Below are positions 32,862 to 45,234 of a DNA stretch of 64,000 nt, one piece after another. The translations under genes were made by a program, and so were the position numbers. The notes under the pieces were generated by a model. It ran no database searches, had not been told where the DNA came from, and saw nothing but the letters and a program-made list of their open reading frames with translations. Within the stretch, counting starts at the first letter, position 1, and each line of letters starts with the position of its first letter. The DNA is from Ananas comosus (Eukaryota; Streptophyta; Magnoliopsida; Poales; Bromeliaceae): NCBI RefSeq assembly GCF_001540865.1, contig NC_033625.1:13438494-13502493 (forward strand), written 5' to 3'.

Positions 32862-35800
32862 ATGGAGAAGCCAAGCATGGAGGCTCCTCTGCTGACAAGC
32901 TGTGATAACAAGAGAGAAGGGGGAGGGGAGGTTGTGAGGGAGGTGAAGAAGCAGCTGTGGTTGGCAGGGCCTCTCATAGCAGGGAACCTTCTGCAAACCA
33001 TCATACAAGTCATATCCATAATGTTTGTGGGCCATCTTGGGGAGCTTGCCCTCTCTGGCTCTTCCATGGCCAACTCCTTTGCTACAGTCACTGGTTTCAG
33101 TGTGTTGGTACGTCCTTTGCACCACAATTCTTTCATCTCCCTTCTTCTTTATTGTTTGTTCATAACCGGTTCAGAATTGAACCGGATAGGATAAGTCTAG
33201 AGAGCGATGCTGGTAGAGAGGTCTGAGTCATGCGAGGAATCTTACTGTGCCCAAATCTTGTCGAAATCTCTGTGCTATCCCATTCAATCCAATACTGAGT
33301 GCCAAACAAGGCCAAAAGTGATGAAACATGTCTTTATGTATGATTTTTTTTTAGCATGTATGATTCAAGAAATCTATCATTATCTAATGTTTAGAAAAAT
33401 AAAATAGCCTAATGTTGTGGTTTTAGTTCTCACTACATGTCATGTGTCATGTTAGTTTATGGCAAGAGTTTATTTAAGAATTAGCCATACAATTAGAAGC
33501 ATCAAAGCTATAATTATTTGTCTTTATCAAATGAAAATTCTATGATTATTTAGGGTATTTCCTTCTCCTCAACTGGAGGAGGAAGTCTTGATTGTCAATT
33601 TCTAGTGCAAAATCTCCTTCCTGCAGAAACTAGTGACCAGTCTTTTTCTGGGTTAACTATTTTGACTATAAAATGGATCAGAAAGGAAAAGAAGAAAAAC
33701 TACAGAAGTGTTAGGGCACTTGTATATCAGAAATTTAGATTTATACTACTTTGTATGTAAAGATCTTCATGGAAAAGGAATAGGAAATAGCAATCCATTT
33801 GGCCCTGTTTTTCTGATAATTAGTTAAGTTAGCTTCTTAGGAGACAGCAAACAAATTAATAGTGTTTCCTTTCTCATCCTTCGCCAGCATAAACGGCATA
33901 AGGCCTGTGATGTAGAGATATTTCAATCCCCTAAGCATCTACATAGAGAGTACCATGTTAAAACATTTGCATTGGATATACACTTCGCGTATACGTTCCG
34001 CACATATCGAATATTTCCAGAAGAGCAAAATACACACACACTTTGTTTCTTTTAGCATTTGGACCAGGGATTAAGTTTTCTGTTAATCTTGAAGCCTTAC
34101 ATGTAATAGCTGAAACTAAAGACTGTACATTATGAATTTTCTAGTGTTTTATGGTTAGTAAGCTGAATATTGTTCGCATCTGACGGTTCTGCATCAGAAA
34201 ATATTGGTATGATGCTTGGTTGTTTGCGTACTACATTAGTAACTTTCGCTTAAACATTTTTGGCATGTACAATAAGTTGCGACTCTTGTGACATCAATTT
34301 CCTATTAAATGAACAGAGCATGTAGGATTCAATTTTTTCATCTACATGCGGGCACTACTACATTTCTGTAGAAAGAGATGTAGGAATATTTGCATCTACG
34401 TACATATGTGCATAGCTAATGTTCATGTCCGTCCCGTGTCTGTGTCCGTGCAACATAGAATAAGAAAATTCCTTCGCTTTAATACATAGTATCATTGAAA
34501 TTATGCTAGAATACATTGTCTTTTATACCGTACCTCGCTGTTAGCTTCTGCTCACATGTTTAGTCGACGAACATTTGATATACGAACAGATAGTTGAAGG
34601 TTTATCATTTCATCCAAAGACAGTGGCGAGGATTATGCAATGTAAAGCTGTAGTTGTCGGAGAGAGCTTAAAGATCCTTTTAAAAACAGTACTTATTAGT
34701 GTAAAATATGTGCGTAAATTACATGAAAGCTCTATTTTGGCACTGAATTTGTGTTTTATGGTTTTGTCACTGCTTAGTCAATTCTCTTTTGGTTATCAAA
34801 GCTTTACTATTCTAATTCCTTTTTAATTAGATGGGAATGGGAAGCGCTTTGGATACTCTATGTGGGCAATCCTTTGGAGCGAAGCAGAATCACATGCTTG
34901 GCATTCACATGCAGAGGGCAATGCTAGTGCTCATGCTCGTAAGCGTTCCGCTCACTGTAATCTGGGCCTGCACTGGCCAAATCCTTGTTCTCTGCGGGCA
35001 AGACCTGGAGATCGCAAACGAAGCTGGAATATACGCTCGATGGATGATCCCCGCGCTCTTCGCGTACGGCCTTCTGCAGTGCCACGTCCGATTCCTGCAG
35101 ACGCAGAACATCGTCCTTCCGGTTATGATAAGCTCCGGGCTCACGGCTTTGCTTCACATCGGAGTTTGTTGGGTGTTGGTGTATGGATTAGGCCTCGGTA
35201 GCAAAGGTGCTGCTCTGGCAAATGCTATATCATACTGGATAAATGTGTTACTGCTGGCAGCTTATGTTCGACTGTCGAATGACTGCAAGAAGACTTGGAC
35301 CGGCTTTTCGAGAGAGGCTTTTCATGATACTTTGAGCTTCATCAGACTCGCCGTTCCGTCAGCTTTGATGGTTTGGTAGGAAAACAGTTGAACTTGTGAT
35401 TCATCATATAATTTTGTTTATGATCAGATCACTATTTCTGACCTAAAGTGCTTCTTGAGACAGCCTGGAATGGTGGTCGTACGAGCTTCTCGTGCTTCTT
35501 TCTGGTCTTCTTCCGAACCCGCAGCTTGAAACTTCCGTGCTATCGATAAGGTTAGAAATGCTTATTTAGTTTCATTGTTTTGTGTCTCGAAATTTGGTTA
35601 TCGAGTTCGATTTTGTGCTCACGATTCACCAAAAGCTTCGCGGTGCGACAAATTTTAAGAAAAAAAGGATGCCTGTGATGAAAGCTGAGGGATCGGATCA
35701 AACAATTAAGGAACAAACAGATCAGATCACGTTCCAGTTTTTCTTTCCTTTTCCACGCAAATCCTTGTGTTCTATTTTCTTTTACTGTTTTTGTGGTTTG

Positions 35801-35970
35801 TTTACTTCCTGATCGTCGTTTTTCGTTTCTGCTCGTACGCTCGTCATTACAGTTTTGTCATATTCTTGTACTAAGAGCATCTTGTTTTTCTTTAGCCTTA
35901 ACACTGCTTCGTTGGCATTCATGATTCCTTTCGGTCTTGGAGCTGCAATAAGGTTAGTTGTGCACGCAAA

Positions 35971-36006
<36 letters not shown>

Positions 36007-37543
36007 TTTGAATTGAACAAAAAGATATTCTCATCTCTTCTTTCCTCGCTTTTTCATAGCACGCGCGTCTCAAATGAGCTCGGTGCGGGGCGGCCTGATA
36101 CAGCTCGGCTCGCGGTACGCGTAGTGGTGTTTTTGTGCATTGCAGAAGGAGTAATGGTTGGACTGATCATGATTTTGGTGCGCGGCGTCTGGGGATATGC
36201 ATACAGCAATGAAGAGGAGGTTGTGAAATATGTGGCTGTCATGCTGCCGATTCTTGCAGTATCCCACGTCTTCGACGGAATCCAAAGTGTTCTTTCAGGT
36301 AAACTCTTTGTTCTATTTTCATGTCAAGTTTACTATGTTCATGTAATTTTTTGTCTTTAAAACTTATTTTGCTTCTCTCATTCTCTTCGATTACATAATA
36401 TGAAGAAAATCTAGCCGAGTTCCACAATTTTTACAATCAGCGCGGAAAATCTTTCAACGATCACAACTTTTCGCTCGAGTGTTCGTTTTTAGCTTGCAAT
36501 CCTAATTCGAAAAACACTTTTCGAGATCTACGTATAGGACCAAATTCAACTATTTAGACCTTCTTTTTTACATTTTTATGTAATTTTCGAAAAGTTTTGT
36601 ATTTTGTCTATTTTGAGTCTGATTATTTGATTATTTCTGTTCGGTTTAGATTTAGTGATACATTAGAATTTATTATCATCAATTATAATAGGATTCAGAT
36701 ATCAACCATTTATATATACGTGACGTTCGGTTATTGTAATTAGTTTTTAGAATCGAATAATAATATTTTTGTCTTTGTTGAAGAATTGTGTTTTTCATGT
36801 ATCTCTCTTTCAGTCCTTGTACTTCTTTTCTCTCAATATGGCTTCGGCTTACTGATACACTTCTTTTAGAAGTTCTCCCTCATAAATTTGGTTTTTCCCA
36901 AACATTAATGACATTTTGATATGAAATTTAGAGTTTTGAGGTGTACATTTAATAACTCGGATATTAGGGGTTTAAATCATGCTGATTTTATGAACATGTA
37001 GGGGTTGCGAGAGGATGTGGTTGGCAGAAGATTGGTGCTATTGTGAATCTTGGATCTTTCTACATTGTAGGAATTCCCTTGGCTTATCTAATAGCATTTG
37101 TTTTTCATGTTGGAGGAAAGGTAATTAATTTTGTTCCGCATTTGTAATTTCCTTTAAAACTTTTTTGTAATTGATTCTAGTTTTCGTCGAAAATAATAGC
37201 ATTCGACTAAACTTTTGCGGCCTCAAACATATATGGCCATGAACAGGGGCTTTGGATAGGGATCATATGCGGCAGCGTCGTACAAGATTTACTGTATGCA
37301 GCCATTACACTACGCACAAACTGGGAGAAAGAGGTTTGCGAAACAAATTTATCTTCTTTTATCTTCTCTAGTTGTAGAAATTTCAGTTATCGTAACGTCG
37401 CATTGATCGCCAAAGTTAGGTGGTTAATTTTGCTTCATTGGTATTGTTTTCTGCATATCTGATATTGTTTTACGATTTGACAGGCGAGGAAGGCGAAGGA
37501 TAGGGTATTTTGCTCCACCATCCCGACGGACATGACGGCGTGA
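32862..37543 (+). CDS. MATE efflux transporter C (DETOXIFICATION 16-like), complete, 8 exons
   Basis: Exons: 32862-33107, 34831-35375, 35464-35550, 35896-35952, 36060-36298, 37002-37120, 37247-37333, 37484-37543. All introns are GT-AG and phases match, giving 479 residues. The first membrane segment follows [15 protein letters not shown]. Motifs include [12 protein letters not shown] (from residue 88), [24 protein letters not shown] (residues 312-322) and [12 protein letters not shown] (from residue 393), with a short charged C-tail. Exons 2-8 are the same lengths as in MATE B. Over exon 2 the proteins differ at 11 of 181 positions (about 94% identity). The family exports small organic molecules by cation antiport; the substrate is not inferable. 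The start is the first ATG after a GA-rich leader (32,828-32,861). Intron 1 is 1,723 bp and intron 5 holds a dispersed repeat. A polyadenylation candidate AATAAA is at 37,694-37,699. Confidence 0.94.
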
Positions 37544-37862
37544 TTCATAACTGAAAACTAGTCATGAATCAGATAACACGATTAAGCAATCACGAGCATG
37601 AAATATCTGCGACCTCCGAATCTGAGTTACGTTTCACGAGGCCCTAATTATTTGATCATTGCAGAGTTCTTCGCACACTCATATTGGACTACAAATAAAA
37701 ACAAGGAGGATCTACTATGAACTACAACATCAATTAAGTTTTCGTGGAAATCTCATTGTTATGTTTTTTTCAATGAGATTCGATTTTGAGCAAATTGATT
37801 TGTGTTCTACTATATTTGGGTTTCAAACTAGTGATCTTTCTCTCTGAGGAAATTGCAACATG

Positions 37863-40667
37863 TGTTGGGAATCCGGTACTCGCCCCGGTACCGGATCTCG
37901 TGAATCCGCAACTCGCTCCGATACCAACTGCTGTGGATCCGGTATCGATTGTTGGGATTCCGCAACGGAAGCGTCAAATCGGGTTTTTTACCATAAACCC
38001 GTCTCCTCAGCAAAAGCTGATACAATCATAAAAGAGAAAAATATGCTGGTAAAATAAGATTCATTAAATAAGAGAAGATTACACCTGACTCCTCTTCTGC
38101 ACAGAGTAGTTACAACCCGAGTCCTCTTTCTTGAATCTCTCCTACCCTTCTCTCGTCTTCTATAATTCCACAAAGAAGACAATCATCCACGCGCGCCCGT
38201 GCACTAGGTGCACTCAACACATTGGATAACTCTCTCTCTCTCTCTTTTTCTCTCTCTCGGGTACGGCACCACACAAGCTCCTGCCGTACACCCTCACAGC
38301 TTCTCACAAAGAGCTATTTATAAGGCTCTACTAAAACGTACCCCAATCCTAATATATTTAGGATTTCTACTCCAATTAATATCTAAATCTATCTTAATTA
38401 ATCTCTAATAGATTTAAATATTAATCCTAATCTAGTTAGGTTTATCCTCTAATTAATATTTAAATCTTAATTTATCTCAAACAGATTTAAATATTAATTC
38501 TTATCCAAATAGGATTTAACTACAAATCTAATCAAATCCTAACATTCTCCACCTTGGTTTGATTTGTAATTTTCAACCGTCACGTCGAGCTCACCATGCA
38601 AGCTCCACCTTGAGCTTGTCTCCTCCGCTCGATGTCGCCGCATCCGCCGCTCCGCCTCGAGCGACTGCACCTCCGCGAACTTTTGGAACCCAAACCGTTT
38701 TCGCTCTCGTTCTGACTGTGCTTCCGTTCAGAACGTATAAGTTCCCACGCTTGTTCGCCTCGCACACGACCCGATCTCGTTTTCGGACCCTCATAGCTCC
38801 ACCTGAAGCCGAAATATCGCAACCCTTCGAGTCCAATGCGCCTAACGAGATCAAATTCCGCTTCAATCCAGGAACGTGCCGCACACCTGTCAGCGTCCTC
38901 ACGACCCCATCGTGCATTCGGATCTTTACCGTGCCGACTCCCAATACCTTGCACGCTGTCCCGTTCCCCATCAGCGCCTTTTCACCTTTGATCGCCTTAT
39001 AGGTGGCAAAAGACTCCTTCTCTGGGCATACGTGAAAAGAACACGCCTAATCGAGCACCCACGCATCGTCCGAAATTTTCGCACCTCCGGTTGCCGCATA
39101 CAACACATCAGAATCGATCATCTCCGACTCTGCTGTCTGCGTCGTCGCTGATACCGTCTCGTCCTGGTTCACGACAGTTTGCTCCTTCTGTCGCTTTAAC
39201 TCCTTCAGATCATTCTGAAGTTTTTGACAGTTGCGCTTTATATGCCCTTTCCTGTGACAGTAAAAGCACTCCACCTCAGATAGCGGCTTCTTCTGTCGAT
39301 CTCCGGTCGCTAATGTTGTCGCCTTCTTCTTCGCTCTAACCACCAAAGCTGTATCCCGGTTCTATGTGCCGGACTCTTGAGTCATCTTCCGTATCTCGTT
39401 CGAGAGAAGCGCCGCCGTGACTGCCCCCACGCTTATGGTCTCTTTGCCATAAAGCAACGTGGTCACCAGATGCTCATATATCGCCGGTAGCGAAGATAGT
39501 AAAATCAGCGCCTTATCTTCATCATCCAGATTGACTCCGATGCTAGTCAACTGGGCTACCACCTTGTTGAACTCATTTAGATGATTATGTAGGCTCGCCG
39601 CTTCTTGCATCCGCAACGTAAACAGTCGCTGCTTCAAATACAATCTGTTCGTCAGGGATTTGGTCATGTACAGATCTTCCAATTTCTTCCACAATTTCGC
39701 CGGTGTCGTCTCGCCGACTACATTGTAAAGAACCTCATCTGCTAATGATAGATGAAGCGTACTCAGCGCCTTCCGCTCCATCTTCGTCCATGCCGCATCC
39801 GTGACCTCTGCCGGCTTCGCCTCCTTCTCGTTCAACGTCTCGTCTAACTCTTGCTGTACGAGGATTGCTCGTACTTTAATTTGCCATAATCCGAAATTGT
39901 TCTTGTCGTCGAACTTCTCGATTTCGAATTTCGTGGCCATCTCCGTCGATCTCTCCCGCAGATCGGTAACCTTTGGCTCTGATACCACTTGTTGGGAATC
40001 CGGTACTCGCCCCGGTACTGGATCTCGTGAATCCGCAACTCGCTCCGATACCGACTGCTGTGGATCCGGTATCGATTGTTGGGATTCCGCAACGGAAGCG
40101 TCAAATCGGGTTTTTTACCATAAACCCGTGTCCTCAGCAAAAGCTGATACAATCATAAAAGAGAAAAATATGTAGGTAAAATAAGATTCATTAAATAAGA
40201 GAAGATTACACCTGACTCCTCTTCTGCACAGAGTAGCTACAACCCGAGCCCTCTTTCTTGAATCTCTCCTACCCTTCTCTCGTCTTCTATAATTCCACAA
40301 AGAAGACAATCATCCACGCGCACCCGTGCACTAGGTGCACTCAACACATTGGATAACTCTCTCTCTCTCTCTTTTTCTCTCTCTCGGGTACGGCACCACA
40401 CAAGCTCCTGCCGTACACCCTCACAGCTTCTCACAAAGAGCTATTTATAAGACTCCACTAAAACGTACCCTAATCCTAATATATTTAGGATTTCTACTCC
40501 AATTAATATCTAAATCTATCTTAATTAATCTCTAATAGATTTAAATATTAATCCTAATCTAGTTAGGTTTATCCTCTAATATTTAAATCTTAATTTATCT
40601 CAAACAGATTTAAATATTAATTCTTATCCAAATAGGATTTAACTACAAATCTAACCAAATCCTAACA
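37863..40667 (-). mobile_element. Gag-only Copia LTR retrotransposon (TR-GAG-like), 2,805 bp with TSD
   Basis: LTRs 37,863-38,544 (682 bp) and 39,990-40,667 (678 bp) begin TG and end CA and differ by roughly a dozen substitutions and one short indel. The target duplication ACATG lies at 37,858-37,862 and 40,668-40,672. On the minus strand the primer-binding site AGTGGTATCAGAGCC directly follows the 5' LTR, and a purine tract AAGGTGGAGAA precedes the 3' LTR. Internal sequence keeps gag, a zinc knuckle and part of the protease/pre-integrase region. Integrase, reverse transcriptase and RNase H are absent. Mobilisation would need a partner element. Confidence 0.9.
38591..39988 (-). pseudogene. 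Copia gag-protease remnant with two in-frame stops
   Basis: From 39,988 to 39,362 an intact ~208-residue frame contains the UBN2/Copia gag pattern (FDDKNNFGLWQIKVRAIL, LHNHLNEFNKVVAQL). A TAG follows, and the same frame continues with the CCHC knuckle CFYCHRKGHIKRNC (about 39,270). At WVLD the expected protease active site Asp-Ser-Gly reads Asp-stop-Ala, killing the protease. The frame then resumes with GVRHVPGLKRNLISLGALDS of the gag-pre-integrase region and ends in an abrupt deletion junction. Gag alone might still be translated up to the first TAG. Confidence 0.8.
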
Positions 40668-41734
40668 ACATGAACAAAGTACCAAGAGTGTTAGTTTTAT
40701 GTTAGAATTATATCTAAATACCAGCAAAATTTGAGCTGTTGATTAAGTATTTTTATATATATTAAGCACTACCATGTCCTCGTAATGATATGTTCTATTT
40801 CACTTATGTGATAGATATTGAAATGTGCCTAAGCAAAGTTAGTGGAACTGTATCGCATTGAAAGGTTAGTAGAGCCTTTTTGTGGGTCACACACAAGTTG
40901 AATTGCAAAAAAGTAATGCTATGCCCCCTCCTAAAAGTAGATGTGAGTAGATATTTAGTTAAACTGGTTCGTTTGGGCTCTGTGGGACACACATTATATG
41001 ATTTAAATTCATTGATTTTGATTCTGTATGTTCTGATATCAAAATTTATGTCATAAAATGATGAGCGTGGGAATTGAACTTAAGAGGTACCTCTTAGAAC
41101 AGAGAAGGCTTAGGATATACCATATTATCCAAAAGTTCGATTAGACTATTCTGACATCTGAATAACCTGAGAGCAGACATAGCTAAAGAATCAAATGGCA
41201 GCTAGGAGAAGATGGGTGATTTAGTTGGCAAATAAAATTCAAGTAAATTTAACCTGAGATAAAAACTGCACAACATAAATAAAAGAAAGAAAAGAAGAAA
41301 GCAAACATATATGAAGCAGATGATTTATCGCAGTTCGATCTTTTCACCTACTCTAGTCCGGTCCTCTATCTTCTCAAGACTCTCATATAAATATGATTAG
41401 TTAATTCAGATTTGGCAAAAATTCAGCACGGATATAATTCGAATAAAATTCGTATCTCAATTTTTAAATTTATTGAAAAATATGACTTAAAAAATGGATT
41501 TGCCAATTTTTCGGATATGCGATTTATATGAAAATTATACGTTCACCAATTAAATAAAAAATTCAGCTATTAAACTAAGTTTTCTTCTCTAGATTTATGC
41601 TACTAGCATACATAAATTCTTAAGAATATAAAAATAGAGAGCTCCAAAGTAAAATAGATTAATAAAAAAGTAATAACAAATTTTATTATCGTCTCCATCT
41701 TCATTTTTTTCAGAATCCACATACTCCGAAAGTT

Positions 41735-42030
41735 TATGAAGTTTTTCAATAATACACGAATAATTCGGCAATTATTTGGAAAAAAATTTTATTCAAAAAT
41801 TTTACGTGTTTGTTTGGCTGAATAGATCGGCATACGAGAGTTATTTTAAAAATAACTGTATTTTATCCAAGGCAAGTCCCCCGGGACCACGGCAAGACTT
41901 GCCTTGGGTCTAGGGTTCCGAGCCGTGCTGTGCCGGGCCAACGGCCTCTCCTCGTGCCTGGCCGTCGGGCCCCAGAAATGCAGCCCAGCACGGCCTGAAG
42001 AGCCTGGCCGGCCCGGCCCGTTTTACACTC
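41735..42030. repeat. GC-rich repeat arm (inverted partner at 42,405-42,755; direct partner at 44,045-44,410)
   Basis: Begins with AT-rich 'cgaataattcggcaattatt', then a perfect 12-bp hairpin CCAAGGCAAGTC (41,867-41,878) with GACTTGCCTTGG (41,896-41,907), then a GC-rich block built on 'gccgtgctgtgccgggcc'. Three copies occur within 2.7 kb, one of them inverted. A non-coding, probably palindromic transposon. Confidence 0.6.
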
Positions 42031-42243
42031 CTAACTAGCACTCTGCGATAGGCTGGGTCTACCACTTGTTCCAAAACCAACTCTATATCCTAATCTATTT
42101 TAAATAAAGTTCGGATAATTACAAATTATGAATTCTCTTAAATTTTGCTTCACACAATTTTTGGTTGCATCATAAAACAATTTGGATGTAAAAATTCGAG
42201 ACATATTTAATAGAACTTTTTGTATATATATATATATATATAT

Positions 42244-42866
42244 AGAGTGAGGCTACTATGCTATCGGAAGCACGGAGCCTTCCGTGCTTCCAGNCCGGCT
42301 ACTATGCTATTAATAGTATGAAGCACTTGGTGCTACCAAGTTTTCCGCCGTTAGATCTACCCTTTTGATCATTATCATCCGTTAGATCATACTATTCATG
42401 CTAGTTAGGAGTGTAAAACGGGCCGGGCAGCCGGCCGCCCGGCCCGGCACGGATATTGTAGCATTCGTGCCGGGCCGGGCCGGGCCGGCCAGGCTCTTCG
42501 GGCCGTGCTGGGCTGCATTTCTGGGGCCCGACGGCCAGGCATGAGGAGAGGCCGTTGGCCCGGCACAGCACGGCCCGGAACCCTAGACCCAAGGCAAGTC
42601 TTGCCGTGGTCCCGGGGGACTTGCCTTGGATAAAATACAGTTATTTTTAAAATAACTCTCGTATGCCGATCTATTCAGCCAAACAAACACGTAAAATTTT
42701 TGAATAAAATTTTTTTCCAAATAATTGCCGAATTATTCGTGTATTATTGAAAAAACTGCACATCTCTTAATCCAATGGCCAAAAACTGGGTAGCACCAAT
42801 GACTTGGTGCTATTAATAGCATAGTAGCCTAGTTCTATATGAGTCCGGCTACTATGCTATTAATTN
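42244..42866. other. N-bounded segment: split P1 MITE enclosing an inverted GC-rich repeat
   Basis: Single Ns stand at 42,294 and 42,866. Between them are the two halves of a P1 MITE (42,296-42,400 and about 42,757-42,836) with the inverted copy of the 41.7-42.0 kb repeat inserted. The N positions coincide with abrupt changes between MITE types, suggesting a scaffold join or gap fill. Confidence 0.6.
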
Positions 42867-44759
42867 TTTTCGTGGAAATCTCATTGTTATGTTTTTTTCA
42901 ATGAGATTCGATTTTGAGCAGATTGATTTGTGTTCTACTATATTTGGGTTTCAAACTAGTGATCTTTCTCTCTGAGGAAATTGCAACATGAACAAAGTAC
43001 CAAGAGTGTTAGTTTTATGTTAGAATTATATCTAAATACCAGCAAAATTTGAGCTGTTGATTAAGTATTTTTATATAAATTAAGCACTACCATGTCCTCG
43101 TAATGATATGTTCTATTTCACTTATGTGATAGATAATGAAATGTACCTAAGCAAAGTTAGTGGAACTGTATCGCATTGAAAGGTTAGTAGAGCCTTTTTG
43201 TGGGTCACAAGTTGAATTGCAAAAAAGTAATGCTATGCCCGCTCCAAAAGTAGATGTGAGTAGATATTTAGTTAAAAAACTGGTTCGTTTGGACTCTGTG
43301 GGACGCGCATTATATGATTTAAATTCATTGATTTTGATTCTGTATGTTCTGATATCAAAATTTATGTCATAAAATTAATGATGAATGTGGGAATTGAACT
43401 TAAAACCTCTTGGAACAGAAAAGGCTTATGATATACCATATTATCCAAAAGTTCGATTAGAATATTCCGACATCTAAATAACCTAAGAGCAGACAAAGCT
43501 AAAGAATCAAATGGCAGCCAGGAGAAGATGGGTGATTTAGTTGGCAAATAAAATTCAAGAAAATTTAACCTGAGATAAAAACTGCACAACATAAATAAAA
43601 GAAAGAAAAGAAGAAAGCAAACATATATCAAATTGATGATTTATCACAGTTCGGCCTTTTCGCCTACTCGAGTCCGGTCCTCCATCTTCTCAAGGCTATG
43701 ATATAAATATGATTAGTTAATTCGGATTCGGCAAAAATTCAGCACGGACATAATTCGAATAAAATTCGTATCTCAATTTTAAATTTGTTGAAAAATATGA
43801 CATAAAAATTGGATTTGCCAATTTTTTGAATATGTGATTTATATGAAAATTATACGTTCACCAATTAAATAAAAAATTCAGCTATTAAACTAAGTTTTCT
43901 TCCCTAGATTTATGCTACTAGCATACATAAATTCTTAAGAATATAAAAATAGAGAGCTCCAAAATAAAGTAGATTAATAAAAAAAGTAATAACAAATTTT
44001 ATTATCGTCCCCATCTTCATTTTTTCAGAATCCACATATTCCGAAAGTTCATGAAGTTTTTTAATAATACACGAATAATTCGGCAATTATTCGGAAAAAA
44101 AATTTTATTCAAAAATTTTACGTGTTTGTTTGGCTGAATAGATCGGCATACGAGAATTATTTTAAAAATAACTGTATTTTATCCAAGGCAAGTCCCCCGG
44201 GACCACGGCAAGACTTGCCTTGGGTCTAGGGTTTCGGGCCGTGCTGTGCCGGGCCAGCGGCCTCTCCTCGTGCCTGGCCGTTGGGCCCCAAAAATGCGGC
44301 CCAGCACGACCCGAAGAGCTTGGCCGGCCCGGCACGGATGCTACAATATCCGTGCCGGGCCGGGCGGCGCGGCCCACCGGCTGCCCGGGCCGTTTTACAC
44401 TCCTAACTAGCACTCTGCAATAGGCCGGGTCTACCACTTGTTCTAAACCAACTCTCTATCCTAATTAGGGATGTCAACGGGTCGGATTTAGGTCGGGTTT
44501 TTATTTTTTATACCCATATCCGAATCCATACCCATTTAGCTCGGGTAAACCCGTCCCGTTCGGATTCGGGTTCGGATAATTTTTCGGGTATCCATACCCA
44601 TTGACATCCCTAATCCTAATCTATTTTAAATAAAGTTCAGATAATTACAAATTATGAATTCTCTTAATTTTGCTTCACACAATTTTAGGTCGCATCATAA
44701 AACAATTTGGATGTAAAAATTCGAGACATTTAATAGAACTTTTTGTATATATATATATA
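42867..44759. repeat. Segmental duplication copy 2 (empty Copia site, filled hAT MITE site)
   Basis: Starts 'ttttcgtggaaatctc' as copy 1 does at 37,739 and runs through 'ttgcaacatgaacaaag' without the retrotransposon (empty site at 42,986-42,990), to the (TA)n at 44,745. No genes; apparent frames are short. Confidence 0.85.
44466..44612. mobile_element. hAT-type MITE, 147 bp, perfect 8-bp TSD
   Basis: Terminal inverted repeats TAGGGATGTCAA / 'ttgacatcccta'. The target duplication ATCCTAAT lies at 44,458-44,465 and 44,613-44,620. Segmental copy 1 has a single ATCCTAAT near 42,088, that is, the empty site. Confidence 0.9.
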
Positions 44760-44959
44760 GGCTACAGAAATGATAAGCCAAAAGCAGTTAATTAAAAAAA
44801 TGAAAAATTCCCCTAACTATATTATTCGGAGGCAATTAACTAATCTGAACATCAAATCTGTCTCTAAGTAAATTTAATAGTTATTTTAGATGGCGTACAT
44901 TTTGATGTAGCTAGTTTAGCATTAGAGTTCCTGAAAAATTATAACTAAACTAAACTGAG

Positions 44960-45230
44960 CTGAAAATTTCTTTGAGTACAGGAATTTTTACGTTTGACGT
45001 GGAAAAACTTTAAACGATCATAATTTTTCGCTCGAGTGTTTATTTTTAGTGTACAATTTCAATTCAAAAAACACCTTCTAAGATCTATGCAAGAGCAACA
45101 CAACTGTTTGAACCGAGTTTGGGATCCAAATTTGGGATCCGAATTCAACTGTTTAGGTCTCTGTTTTTTATATTTTAAATTATTTTGAAAAATTTTAGGT
45201 CTCTGTTTCCTTTTTTTTTTTCCCTCCCTT
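44960..45230. repeat. Dispersed repeat downstream of the GT61 gene
   Basis: 'ttttcgctcgagtgtttatttttag' and 'aagatctatgcaagagca' match diverged sequence in intron 5 of MATE C, and the second block also recurs at 16.9-17.2 kb. It may supply the 3' end of the GT61 transcript; no AATAAA stands out. Confidence 0.4.
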
Positions 45231-45234
45231 TTTT

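Larger units (their letters stand above)
37739..42243. repeat. Segmental duplication copy 1 (carries the Copia insertion)
   Basis: 37,739-37,862 plus 40,673-42,243 matches 42,867-44,759 nearly base for base, apart from small indels, the Copia element (only here) and a hAT MITE (only in copy 2). 40,830-40,980 is also homologous to the distal 3' flank of MATE B (about 3,945-4,080), so this is ancestral 3' flank of the MATE gene. Confidence 0.85.

Noticed and set aside
43160..43631. Open frames of 70-89 codons
   Set aside because: Not maintained in the near-identical segment at 40.8-41.3 kb, so not under coding constraint.
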